Shown here piece after piece: positions 34,270-41,415 of a DNA stretch of 41,415 nt; position 1 is the stretch's first letter; each line of letters begins with the position of its first letter. Source of the DNA: Bacillota bacterium. GTDB lineage: Bacteria > Bacillota > Clostridia > Peptostreptococcales > Acidaminobacteraceae. A program made the translations under genes and the position numbers. The DNA lies in NCBI GenBank assembly GCA_020161295.1, contig JAIUOA010000007.1:88612-130026 (forward strand), given 5' to 3'. The notes under the pieces were generated by a model. It was not told the origin of the DNA and did no database searches. It saw only the letters and a list, made by a program, of their open reading frames with translations.

Positions 34270-35481
34270 TTACATTAACTTTTCGACGTTAATGGAGCGG
34301 TCTTTGACCAAATCCACAAATCGGTCACCCACCTGAACCAACGGACGTGTCGGGAAGTTGCCGTCCACATAGACGATTCTGCCTTCTAAGCCGTTGCTTA
34401 AGAGAACAGTTTTCCCGACGAAATACTCAGAAAGACGTTTGATAAACACATAGCAAACTTCAGAGTCGAACAGCTTACCACTGGACCACGCTAAATAATC
34501 GGCAGCCAGCAGTGGCGAAATCGCCTTTTTATAAGGACGATCCGTTATCAGCGCATCGAACACATCGCACACCATGATAATTTTAGCAAAGTCGTGAATT
34601 TGGCTCTCCCTGAGTCTCAGTGGATATCCAGAACCATCCAAACGCTCATGATGGTGTAATGCGGCGTACTTGATATTCGAGGTCACGCCTTTTGTTTTTA
34701 ACAGGATGCTATAGCCGAACTGTGCGTGTTTCTTTATAAGCTCATACTCTTCCAAATCCACATTGTTCGGTTTTTTTAAGACGAAATCTGGCACATTAAG
34801 CTTTCCGATATCGAATAAAAGCCCCGCTTCACCCAGCTCCAGCAGCTCTTCCTGATTATAACCCAACCATTTTCCGATCATCGTCGCTAGAATAGAGACG
34901 CGCACCGAATGCTGGAAGGTATAGTCATCGCTTGCTTTAAGTTGATTAAGACGCATCAACACGTCGTTGTTTCTTACCATATCGGGCAGTGTTTCTTCCA
35001 CATTGCGACGAATCCGCTCCAGGTCGAGCTCGCCCTCCTCGCGGATTTTTGAAAACACCGCTTTCGTATCCTCGATGGCCTTTTCATGCTTAACATCGAT
35101 CGGAATATTGCCTTCACCTGTTAGGATATTAATTTCCATGTTGCGATTGACGACACTTCTTTGCGCCGGTTCGTAAATTTGATGGTCGATCTCCTTAAGA
35201 TCCTCCATCAATTTATTAATGTCAAAATCAGAGCCTGTAGCATCCGCTTTACTGATGATCTTCTGAAGATTTAAGGACGTGTCCTCAAACGGTTCACCCT
35301 CATAATCTAAAATATAGATGTCCGTGAGTCCCATTTTACTTATTAGTGCAATATGTCTCGGTGTCAGCTTGGTTCCACGGCTTAGTAGTTCGACAATCCC
35401 CTCAGCATCAACGATAGGTGCTCCTAATATCATTCCTTCAACCAATTGCGTATGTTCCAATTTTCTCACAATCGTCACCAT
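34270..35481 (-). CDS. HD-GYP domain protein with a substituted HD motif
   Basis: 403 residues. The N-terminal part (about 1-175) has no clear signalling domain. The HD-GYP domain (about 185-340) shows FQHSVRVS, HHERLDGSGYP and VCDVFDALITDRPY. The motif that gives the family its name reads GLLFDIGKL, with Phe223 before Asp224 instead of the metal-binding histidine. HD-GYP enzymes hydrolyse cyclic di-nucleotides such as c-di-GMP, so activity may be lost or altered here. A PilZ-like or beta tail of about 50 residues ends the protein. The ribosome site is weak. It follows the acetyltransferase gene at 36 bases. Confidence 0.9.
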   Translation of the reverse strand: MVTIVRKLEHTQLVEGMILGAPIVDAEGIVELLSRGTKLTPRHIALISKMGLTDIYILDYEGEPFEDTSLNLQKIISKADATGSDFDINKLMEDLKEIDHQIYEPAQRSVVNRNMEINILTGEGNIPIDVKHEKAIEDTKAVFSKIREEGELDLERIRRNVEETLPDMVRNNDVLMRLNQLKASDDYTFQHSVRVSILATMIGKWLGYNQEELLELGEAGLLFDIGKLNVPDFVLKKPNNVDLEEYELIKKHAQFGYSILLKTKGVTSNIKYAALHHHERLDGSGYPLRLRESQIHDFAKIIMVCDVFDALITDRPYKKAISPLLAADYLAWSSGKLFDSEVCYVFIKRLSEYFVGKTVLLSNGLEGRIVYVDGNFPTRPLVQVGDRFVDLVKDRSINVEKLM

Positions 35482-35517
35482 CAGCTTTCTTCATATTTAT
35501 GGATTTATGAAAATCGA

Positions 35518-36072
35518 TTAGTCTACTTCATTTGGATTAATCACAGCAAATCGTAAATGGTCTTCCCATTTGCCATTTATTTTTAGATATTCTCTAGACA
35601 GGCCCTCTTCACTGAATCCCAGCCCTTTAACCACCGCTAACGATGGCTTATTAGTCGGCATGACATTCGCTTCGATGCGATGAAGACCTAAGCTATTAAA
35701 ACCATAGTCGATTACCACTTTTAAAGCTTCCTTCATGTAACCCTTTGAAACATGCTTTTCAGATAACTTATACCCAAGGTAACAGGACTTAAAAGCGCCT
35801 TTTATGATATTTGTTAAGGCGATGGTGCCAATCAACTCGCTTTCACCTTTTAACATCAGGTAGAAACGGATGGCTTCACCACGACTTAACGCTTCCTTTT
35901 CAAGTCTGAGCTCTAACCTTTTTCCTTCAAGCGTATAAAAGCTCTCTACCCTTCTGGGTTCATAAGGGTTAAGGAAATGCCTGTTTTCCTCATAATACTT
36001 TAGTACCTGTTCGGCATCCGCCTCATCGAGAACAGCCAGACTCAATCGTTCTGTCTCCAGCATCACCTGCAT
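35518..36072 (-). CDS. GNAT family N-acetyltransferase (RimJ/RimL-like)
   Basis: 184 residues of GNAT fold: LETERLSLAVLDEADAEQV at the start, IGTIALTNIIKGAFKSCYLGYKL, then SKGYMKEALKVVIDYGF as the acetyl-CoA pyrophosphate loop region, and HRIEANVMPTNKPSLAVVKGLGF. This pattern is that of RimJ/RimL-type enzymes that acetylate protein N-termini, including ribosomal proteins. The substrate here is unknown. Its ATG lies one base past the ksgA stop, so it is in the ribosome-maturation operon. Confidence 0.92.
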   Translation of the reverse strand: MQVMLETERLSLAVLDEADAEQVLKYYEENRHFLNPYEPRRVESFYTLEGKRLELRLEKEALSRGEAIRFYLMLKGESELIGTIALTNIIKGAFKSCYLGYKLSEKHVSKGYMKEALKVVIDYGFNSLGLHRIEANVMPTNKPSLAVVKGLGFSEEGLSREYLKINGKWEDHLRFAVINPNEVD

Positions 36073-36073
36073 A

Positions 36074-36946
36074 TTATCCCTCGCGCTTTACAGTATAAAT
36101 TGCATTCGATAGCGTTGCAAACTCATGAATGCTCAGTGCCTCACCCCGCATAATTTCCGGTATCTCGGCAAGCGCAAGCGCTCGCTTCGCCTGGTCCTTA
36201 CTGATTTTAAGATGACCACTGGATAAGGCATTAAGAAGCGTTTTACGACGCTTTCCAAACGCGTCCTTTATGGTATTAAAGAACGTTTCCTCATCTAATA
36301 ATACCACCGGCGGCTCCGTCCTAACCTTCAGGCGAATGACGGTGGAATCTACCCCAGGCATCGGCATAAACGACCCTCTGGAAACCTTGGTGACGATCAT
36401 GGGCTCTGTAAAGTATTGTACAGCCACGGAAAGTGCGCCATAATCCTTCGTGGATGGCTTCGCGACCATACGGTCAGCCACTTCCTTCTGTATCATTACG
36501 ATCAGGTCAGATACAGGAATGCGTTCCTCTAAAAACTTCATGATGATCGGGGTCGTTACATAGTACGGAAGATTGGCGATAAGTTTTGGCTTTTGGTCAC
36601 CGAACTCATCTTTAACCAGCTGCATTAAGTCGACCTTTAAAACATCTTGGTTGATGACCTTAAGGTGTTCAAAACGCCCCACGGTTTCCTTTAAAACGGG
36701 TATTAGAAATTTATCGATTTCGATGGAAACCACTTTTTTAGTATGCTCGCATAGCGCTTCTGTCATAACACCGATACCTGGTCCTACCTCTAGGACTACA
36801 TCATCAGCCGATAGATCGGAGCCATCGACGATGCGCTCAATAACGCTATCATCGATGATAAAGTTTTGCCCTAGTCCTTTGCTGAATTTAAAATCATATT
36901 TTTCCATGATGTACTTGATTGTACGTGGCGATGTCAGTCGCTCCAT
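36074..36946 (-). CDS. rsmA: 16S rRNA dimethyladenosine transferase (RsmA/KsgA)
   Basis: 290 residues, the usual length. GLGQNFIIDDSVIERIV, SAM-binding VLEVGPGIGVMTEAL, and catalytic motif IV NLPYYVTTPIIMKFLEE are plain, with DAFGKRRKTLLNALS in the C-domain. It dimethylates the two adjacent adenines of helix 45 in 16S rRNA. It follows rnmV by 13 bases, the conserved tatD-rnmV-ksgA order of Firmicutes. Confidence 0.98.
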   Translation of the reverse strand: MERLTSPRTIKYIMEKYDFKFSKGLGQNFIIDDSVIERIVDGSDLSADDVVLEVGPGIGVMTEALCEHTKKVVSIEIDKFLIPVLKETVGRFEHLKVINQDVLKVDLMQLVKDEFGDQKPKLIANLPYYVTTPIIMKFLEERIPVSDLIVMIQKEVADRMVAKPSTKDYGALSVAVQYFTEPMIVTKVSRGSFMPMPGVDSTVIRLKVRTEPPVVLLDEETFFNTIKDAFGKRRKTLLNALSSGHLKISKDQAKRALALAEIPEIMRGEALSIHEFATLSNAIYTVKREG

Positions 36947-36959
36947 AATTACCTCTATT

Positions 36960-37502
36960 CTATATGTCGAGTTTTTCGACAGCGTTTATAAATTCTTGTC
37001 TCGTAACGCCATAATGGTTGAGTCGGTTTACAAACTGTTTCGCATTACAGTATCCGATTCCCAGGGCTTTCCCTAGGCGATTCCGTCTCTCGGCAGCATT
37101 TGCATGTCCTTCTAGATCTAGCGCCACTAGATCGGCCTTAGTGAAGACGATTTCCGCATCCTGCTTAAGGGTTCTCACTTTTGATAGCGCTTCGATGATG
37201 GCTTCTGGAGAAGCATTCTCGATACCGATATCATCTTTAAAAGTCGCATCCTCGCGACTGAGAAACGCATGCTTGCAATTGCTGATGCGCTTGCTTAAGC
37301 GCTCCCTAATGCGTTCACCAGCGAAATCGGGGTCAGTAAAAATAATGACGCCCGTGGTTTTCGAAGCATGCTCTATGCGTTTAAAAGTTGCTTCGGATAT
37401 GCCGAAGCCTCTGGTGATGATGACTTCACATTTTACAGCACGTTTTAGTGCGGCTTCATCGTCCTTTCCTTCGACGACGATGGTTTCCTTAATAGATTCC
37501 AT
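36960..37502 (-). CDS. rnmV: Ribonuclease M5
   Basis: 180 residues. The N-terminal Toprim domain shows VVEGKDDEAALKRA and FTDPDFAGERIR, carrying the metal-binding acidic residues. The C-terminal region has LGIGYCNAKQFVNRLNHYGVTRQEF, typical of RNase M5. It performs final processing of 5S rRNA with ribosomal protein L18. ATG 37502 (MESIKETIVVEGKDD) matches known N-termini and has AAGGAAACCT upstream. The longer open frame upstream overlaps tatD and is rejected. Lies 10 bases after tatD. Confidence 0.95.
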   Translation of the reverse strand: MESIKETIVVEGKDDEAALKRAVKCEVIITRGFGISEATFKRIEHASKTTGVIIFTDPDFAGERIRERLSKRISNCKHAFLSREDATFKDDIGIENASPEAIIEALSKVRTLKQDAEIVFTKADLVALDLEGHANAAERRNRLGKALGIGYCNAKQFVNRLNHYGVTRQEFINAVEKLDI

Positions 37503-37512
37503 AGGTTTCCTT

Positions 37513-38280
37513 CTATATGATCTTAAAAAATCGTTTGGCGTTTGCCATGGTAACGGCAGCCATTTCTTCAAACGAAATCCCTTTGATGGTGGCAAGCCTT
37601 TCACAGGTACTTCTTACATACATGGGCTCATTCCGCTTGCCTCTGTTCGGTTCCGGTGTCAAATAAGGTGCGTCTGTCTCGATCATGAGATGGGATATTG
37701 GCACCACTTCAGCAACCTCAACAGACTTTCTGGCATTTTTATACGTCACTGGTCCAGCCAGTGAGATCATGGCGCCGAGCTTCACGTACTGCTCAGCCAG
37801 CTCACGGCTACCAGAATAACAATGCATTAGCACGCCAGTTTCAAAGGATTTCTCTTCCTTTAAAATCCTCAGCACATCATCGTTTGCATCCCTATCATGG
37901 ATTATAACGGGCAGGTTAAGTCGTTTTGCGAGACGCAGCTGTTCTCTAAACCAGTATATCTGGACATCCTTCGGCGAAAGGTTACGATAATAATCAAGCC
38001 CAATTTCACCGATGGCTTTCACAACAGACTTCTTCGCCAGGTGTTCGATCATGCTGAGCATTTCTGTATCCAATTGATCGGCATCGTGTGGATGGACGCC
38101 GACCGCTGCAAAGATGAAGTCATGGGCCTCTGCCAGTTCAACTGCTTTAACACTGGACGAAAGGTCCGCACCCGGATTGAGCATATAAGAAATCCCATTT
38201 AAGCACGCCCGTTTGATGACCAGTTCGCGGTCATGGTCAAACTGTTCCGCATCGAGATGGGTATGAGAGTCAAATAACAA
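37513..38280 (-). CDS. tatD: TatD family metal-dependent DNase
   Basis: 255 residues. The metal site of TatD enzymes is complete: FDSHTHLD (His-x-His), GEIGLDYY (Glu), PVIIHDRDA (His), LMHCYSG (His) and IETDAPYLTPEP (Asp). TatD is a 3'-5' exonuclease acting in DNA repair and quality control. The start codon is an uncommon TTG (MLFDSHTH) placed five bases after AAGGAGG. No ATG gives a conserved N-terminus. It sits between metG and rnmV as in Bacillus. Confidence 0.96.
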   Translation of the reverse strand: MLFDSHTHLDAEQFDHDRELVIKRACLNGISYMLNPGADLSSSVKAVELAEAHDFIFAAVGVHPHDADQLDTEMLSMIEHLAKKSVVKAIGEIGLDYYRNLSPKDVQIYWFREQLRLAKRLNLPVIIHDRDANDDVLRILKEEKSFETGVLMHCYSGSRELAEQYVKLGAMISLAGPVTYKNARKSVEVAEVVPISHLMIETDAPYLTPEPNRGKRNEPMYVRSTCERLATIKGISFEEMAAVTMANAKRFFKII

Positions 38281-38358
38281 AATAGCCTCCTTAAAAACAG
38301 AAAAAAATCTTCTTTCTATTATTATGCCTTAATCTACGATAAAAAGGAAGAGGCATGA

Positions 38359-38384
38359 AAAAAGACGGATTTTCATCCGTCTTA
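38359..38384 (-). terminator. Terminator of metG
   Basis: Nine-bp stem AAGACGGAT/ATCCGTCTT with a four-base loop, 31 bases after the metG stop. Leftward it continues as TTTTC. It lies between metG and tatD. Confidence 0.8.
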
Positions 38385-38412
38385 ATGTGGAATCGTCTGT
38401 TAACGCGTGCGC

Positions 38413-40371
38413 CTACGAAACCTGACTGCCGTCCTCAAGATCTGCCGTAACCAGCGCGAGCTGTTCGCCACTTGTGGCCGCTAAAATCATGCCCTGAGAC
38501 AGTTCGCCTCTGAGTTTAACCGGTTTAAGATTTGCGACGAGGATCACTTCCTTGCCGATGAGCGACTCTGGGCTAAAGTGCTTCGCAATGCCAGATACCA
38601 CTTGTCGCTCTTCATTCCCCACTTTAAGTGTGAGAATCAAAAGCTTATCAGCGCTCGGGTGTACCTTAGCAGCGACGACTTTCGCCACGCGAAGGTCAAC
38701 CTTAGCAAAATCATCGATGGTGATTTCAGGCTTGATCGGTGCTATTTCCTTCTTCTCTTCAGCCTTTGGTGCGGATCCTTGAGCGGCCGCCATTTGTTGC
38801 CTAGAGAGTTCCTCTAAAGCCTCAAGCTCCGCTTTGATTTCGATTCTAGGGAATAGCGCTTCACCCTTTTGAACGGTAGTGCCTACAGGGTAGACACCGA
38901 AGCTGGCAGAAGTATCCCAGGCAGTGAGTTCGCCTTCGCTGATGTTGAGCTGCGTCCAAATTTTACGTGAAGTGTGGAAAAGAAACGGCTGAATCAGCAC
39001 GGAAATAATACGGATCCCTTCGATGAGGTTGTAGAGTACGGTATCCAGTGTGCTTGCATTCGCTTCATCCTTCGCCAGTGCCCAAGGCATGGTTTCATCG
39101 ATGTATTTATTGGTTCTTCTAACGACTTTCCAGATTTCTTCTAAAGCACCTGAAAAATCGAGGTTGTCGAGACGTCTATCCACCAGCTGGCTCGCTGCTG
39201 TGGCCACCTGGATTAAATCTTCATCGAAGGCTGTGGCTGACCCTGATTTTGGAACGATGCCCTCTCTGTATTTTTCCACCATGGAAACGGTTCTCGATAC
39301 GAGGTTTCCGAGGTCGTTTGCCAGGTCGGCATTGATTCGGTTTAAAAGGACCTCATTCGTGAACAAACCGTCTTGACCAAAGGTGTATTCACGTAATAAG
39401 AAATACTTAAGGGCATCGACGCCATAGCGGTTGATAAGAACCACCGGATCGACGATGTTACCCACTGACTTGGACATTTTTCCACCTTCAAGAAGAATCC
39501 AGCCATGTCCAAACACCTTTTTAGGTACAGGAATCTCCAGCGCCATCAGGATGGAAAACCAGATGATGGTATGGAATCTTACGATCTCCTTGCCCACGAG
39601 ATGAACATCTGCTGGCCAATACTTCGCAAAGTTCCCGTCCTTGATTTCTGGATAACCCAGGGCGGTGATGTAATTGCTTAGCGCATCAAGCCACACGTAG
39701 ATGACGTGCTTTTCATCCAGTGGTACAGGGATTCCCCAGTCAAACGTCGAACGCGATACGCATAAATCTTCGAGGCCAGGCTTGATAAAGTTGTTGATCA
39801 TCTCATTGATTCTCGATTTCGGCTCTAAAATATCAGGCTGTGATTCGAAAAGTTCGAGCAGACGGTCTTGATATTTCGAGAGCTTAAAGAAATATGCCTC
39901 CTCTTTGGTGACTTGAACCGCACGACCACAGTCTGGACATTTGCCATCCTTTAACTGGGAATCTGTCCAGAACGATTCGCAAGGGGTGCAGTATAGGCCT
40001 TCATACTCCCCTTTATAGATGTCGCCTTTATCATATAGGATTTTAAACATTTCAGCGACGCGGCGCTTATGGTCTTCATCTGTGGTTCTGATGAAGTAAT
40101 CGTATGAAATCTCCATGGTCTCCCAGAGTTTTTTAATTTCATCTACGATGACATCGAGATACTCCTTAGGGTGTTGTCCCTTCTCCTTTGCGACGTTTTG
40201 AATCTTCTGGCCATGCTCATCTGTTCCCGTTAAGAACATGACATCATAACCCGTTACACGCTTGTAGCGTGCGATTGCATCGGCAGCTACCGTCGTATAA
40301 GTATGACCAATATGGAGCTTCGAGCTCGGATAATAAATCGGTGTCGTCACATAATATGTTCCCTTTGACAT
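38413..40371 (-). CDS. metG: Methionyl-tRNA synthetase with C-terminal tRNA-binding domain
   Basis: 652 residues. HIGH is in SSKLHIGHTYTT (about 17-28). A zinc knuckle (CTPCESFW, then CPDCGRAV, about 127-148) and KMSKS (LLEGGKMSKSVGN, about 298) follow. The anticodon-binding helical domain and a C-terminal EMAP/Trbp111 domain (about 550-652, IDDFAKVDLRVAKVVAAK, LVANLKPVKLRGELSQGMIL) complete the protein. It charges initiator and elongator tRNA-Met. ATG 40371 follows GGAGGTTATTC. A methionine T-box leader controls it. Confidence 0.98.
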   Translation of the reverse strand: MSKGTYYVTTPIYYPSSKLHIGHTYTTVAADAIARYKRVTGYDVMFLTGTDEHGQKIQNVAKEKGQHPKEYLDVIVDEIKKLWETMEISYDYFIRTTDEDHKRRVAEMFKILYDKGDIYKGEYEGLYCTPCESFWTDSQLKDGKCPDCGRAVQVTKEEAYFFKLSKYQDRLLELFESQPDILEPKSRINEMINNFIKPGLEDLCVSRSTFDWGIPVPLDEKHVIYVWLDALSNYITALGYPEIKDGNFAKYWPADVHLVGKEIVRFHTIIWFSILMALEIPVPKKVFGHGWILLEGGKMSKSVGNIVDPVVLINRYGVDALKYFLLREYTFGQDGLFTNEVLLNRINADLANDLGNLVSRTVSMVEKYREGIVPKSGSATAFDEDLIQVATAASQLVDRRLDNLDFSGALEEIWKVVRRTNKYIDETMPWALAKDEANASTLDTVLYNLIEGIRIISVLIQPFLFHTSRKIWTQLNISEGELTAWDTSASFGVYPVGTTVQKGEALFPRIEIKAELEALEELSRQQMAAAQGSAPKAEEKKEIAPIKPEITIDDFAKVDLRVAKVVAAKVHPSADKLLILTLKVGNEERQVVSGIAKHFSPESLIGKEVILVANLKPVKLRGELSQGMILAATSGEQLALVTADLEDGSQVS

Positions 40372-40409
40372 GAATAACCTCCTGGAAATTTAATTTGCAA
40401 TGCATCAAA

Positions 40410-40680
40410 AAAATAAAAAAACCTCGCCCCCGCAAGGGACGAAGCTAGTCTCGTGTTACCACCCTAATTCGAAATTGCATCACTGCAATCTCCTCGTGTT
40501 GATCAATTAATCAACTGTACGATAACGTGTACAACTCCGTAATGCGCTACTGCATTCACGCACTCAGTTCAAGGGCCATGTTCACTGATCTCCCACCATC
40601 GACTTCCACCAAGCATCGACTCTCTATAGATGTTCTTTCAGGTACTCTTCCTATCATTACTTTTACTTATGGATTATGCA
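40410..40680 (-). ncRNA. T-box leader (methionine specifier) of metG
   Basis: Reading leftward: AATGATAGGAAGAG starts stem I, the specifier ATG (plus 40577-40579) is preceded by GAAC, and the T-box core GGGTGGTAACACG is near 40451-40464. The terminator hairpin has GC-rich arms around TTGC (about 40421-40444), followed by a long T-rich run. Uncharged tRNA-Met should allow read-through into metG. Confidence 0.94.
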
Positions 40681-40681
40681 A

Positions 40682-40710
40682 ATTTTAACATATGACATTT
40701 AAAAGTGCAA
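40682..40710 (-). promoter_or_regulatory. Promoter of the metG T-box transcript
   Basis: Reading leftward: TTGCAC (40705-40710), a 17-base spacer and TAAAAT (40682-40687). Confidence 0.75.
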
Positions 40711-40741
40711 CTTAAAAATTTCGTAACATTTAAAAAAGTGG

Positions 40742-40770
40742 TTGCACCCATATAAATTTTATGATATTAA
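40742..40770 (+). promoter_or_regulatory. Promoter of the small unknown gene
   Basis: TTGCAC (40742-40747), a 17-base spacer and TATTAA (40765-40770). It lies divergent to the metG promoter, with the -35 elements 31 bases apart. Confidence 0.6.
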
Positions 40771-40824
40771 TAGAGGAGCTTAGAAAGTACACTAAAAAAT
40801 ACAATTTTGACCAAGAGGTGTTTG

Positions 40825-41208
40825 ATGACGAATAACTTTCATCCTTTGCTTAATCAATTCACTAAGGGAAAGATCAATTCAGTCAATTTCGATATGGATT
40901 CAGATATAATCTCTGTTGCTGTACACACTAACAACTCGGCTTCTCCTGCACAAATCATTTTTAAAGATGTGAAGGCCTTTTATTACATCGATCATGATTT
41001 AAATGCAGATATTCATCTGACTGACGAGAATTTAAACACCATCTCCTATGATGATTATGGGTTTGGTGAATTTTCAGCTGTAAACCCACAGACCGATGAT
41101 GAGTTGTTCGTGTCCATACCAAATTTCGCGGTAAACATCAAAGACTCTTCCCTGTTTATCGACGCGCATAAAATCCTTATCAATGACCAAGAATTTAGAG
41201 TAAGATAA
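40825..41208 (+). CDS. Hypothetical protein
   Basis: 127 residues, acidic, apparently beta-rich (INSVNFDMDSDIISVAVHTNN, IIFKDVKAFYYIDHDL, ELFVSIPNFAVNIKDSSLFI). There is no signal peptide, membrane segment or recognised motif. The alternating short strands suggest a small beta-sandwich. ATG 40825 is chosen because AAGAGGTG lies upstream. An in-frame TTG at 40807 lies before that site. It has its own promoter and terminator, so it is an independent unit. Confidence 0.8.
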   Translation: MTNNFHPLLNQFTKGKINSVNFDMDSDIISVAVHTNNSASPAQIIFKDVKAFYYIDHDLNADIHLTDENLNTISYDDYGFGEFSAVNPQTDDELFVSIPNFAVNIKDSSLFIDAHKILINDQEFRVR

Positions 41209-41214
41209 TTAGGT

Positions 41215-41245
41215 GACCACAGAGGCTTTCTCTGTGGTCTTTAAC
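41215..41245 (+). terminator. Terminator of the small unknown gene
   Basis: Perfect 10-bp stem GACCACAGAG/CTCTGTGGTC with a GCTTT loop, six bases after the stop, followed by TTTAACTTT. Confidence 0.85.
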
Positions 41246-41246
41246 T

Positions 41247-41274
41247 TTGATTTAGGAAAGTTTTGATGTATAAT
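41247..41274 (+). promoter_or_regulatory. Rightward promoter leading out of the window
   Basis: TTGATT (41247-41252), a 16-base spacer and a perfect TATAAT (41269-41274), just after the terminator of the preceding gene. Transcription would start near 41281. Confidence 0.6.
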
Positions 41275-41302
41275 GAGGGTAATATCAAGGTAGTGTCAAA
41301 TA

Positions 41303-41415
41303 ACCTATGAAAAAAGGTTTTAAAAAAAATCAGCGTTTTCTTGTGAGTCAAAGGTTGATTAAGACCATTTGATTATGGATGAATGCAGAATTCACCCTTG
41401 GTTGACTCAGAAATG
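41303..41415 (+). other. Structured leader region at the window edge (possible small ORF)
   Basis: Downstream of the promoter lie a 21-codon open frame (41307-41372, MKKGFKKNQRF...) without a good ribosome site, and an inverted-repeat set. Outer arms are GAGTCAA (41345-41351) and TTGACTC (41402-41408). They enclose CCAT/ATGG (41365-41378) and TGAAT/ATTCA (41380-41394), which could fold as a three-way junction. I do not match it to a known riboswitch class, and the downstream gene is outside the window. Confidence 0.3.

Noticed and set aside
37018..37764. Rightward 248-codon open frame
   Set aside because: Antisense to rnmV and tatD, both strongly recognised. No ribosome site, and the Ser/Arg-rich composition is typical of a shadow frame.

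Overview
The window looks like core chromosome of a low-to-moderate-GC Gram-positive bacterium of the class Clostridia. The evidence is a complete WalRK (YycFG) operon with yycH, yycI and walJ, a DnaD/DnaI-type replication pair, a DUF3787-type spore-surface small protein, T-box leaders on tyrS and metG, and purine-rich Shine-Dalgarno sites throughout. A Fusibacter/Acidaminobacter-like lineage is my guess and is not proven by anything visible. I saw no transposase, phage module, CRISPR array, rRNA or tRNA. Most genes lie on the minus strand. The mix of wal operon, purA, dnaD/dnaI, metG-tatD-rnmV-ksgA and tyrS suggests an origin-proximal region.

Layout. 1-960: the first codons of a leftward gene, a divergent promoter region with two inverted repeats, and a CofE-like ligase. 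990-5600: a leftward sensory cluster of a BusR-like GntR/RCK_C regulator, a LytS-type kinase, a LytTR response regulator and a CstA-family transporter. This resembles known pyruvate-sensing/uptake systems but has a probable c-di-AMP-responsive regulator at its head. 5750-8070: a small DUF3787 protein, a CHAD protein, a hemolysin-III/PAQR membrane protein and a DUF1836 protein.

8065-19492: the cell-wall block. In transcription order it runs: M23/LysM/G5 endopeptidase with its own terminator, walR, walK, an unrecognised secreted protein, yycH, yycI, walJ, a serine hydrolase with a membrane tail, and an M19 dipeptidase. The unrecognised secreted protein has two perfect WalR boxes in front of it. 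The serine hydrolase sits where htrA often closes this operon. A tight cluster of DnaA-box-like 9-mers lies between the last two genes.

19811-26830: dnaD-like and dnaI-like genes (rightward), purA and a METTL25-type methyltransferase (leftward), then a zinc phospholipase C-like gene and a PepV dipeptidase (rightward). 26886-32569: galU coupled to a PDDEXK-XPD/DinG-like helicase, a membrane-anchored lytic transglycosylase, a lipoprotein and an HTH protein. 32712-40680: T-box-tyrS, an HD-GYP protein lacking its HD-motif histidine, a GNAT acetyltransferase, ksgA, rnmV, tatD and T-box-metG, forming a translation/ribosome-maturation block. 40825 to the end: a small unknown protein, its terminator, and a rightward promoter with a structured leader that runs off the window.

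The most interesting signals are the WalR-box-controlled secreted protein inside the wal operon, the BusR-like/LytS/LytTR/CstA combination, the intergenic DnaA-box cluster, and two enzymes with substituted catalytic motifs: HD to FD in the HD-GYP protein and YxN to FxN in the serine hydrolase.
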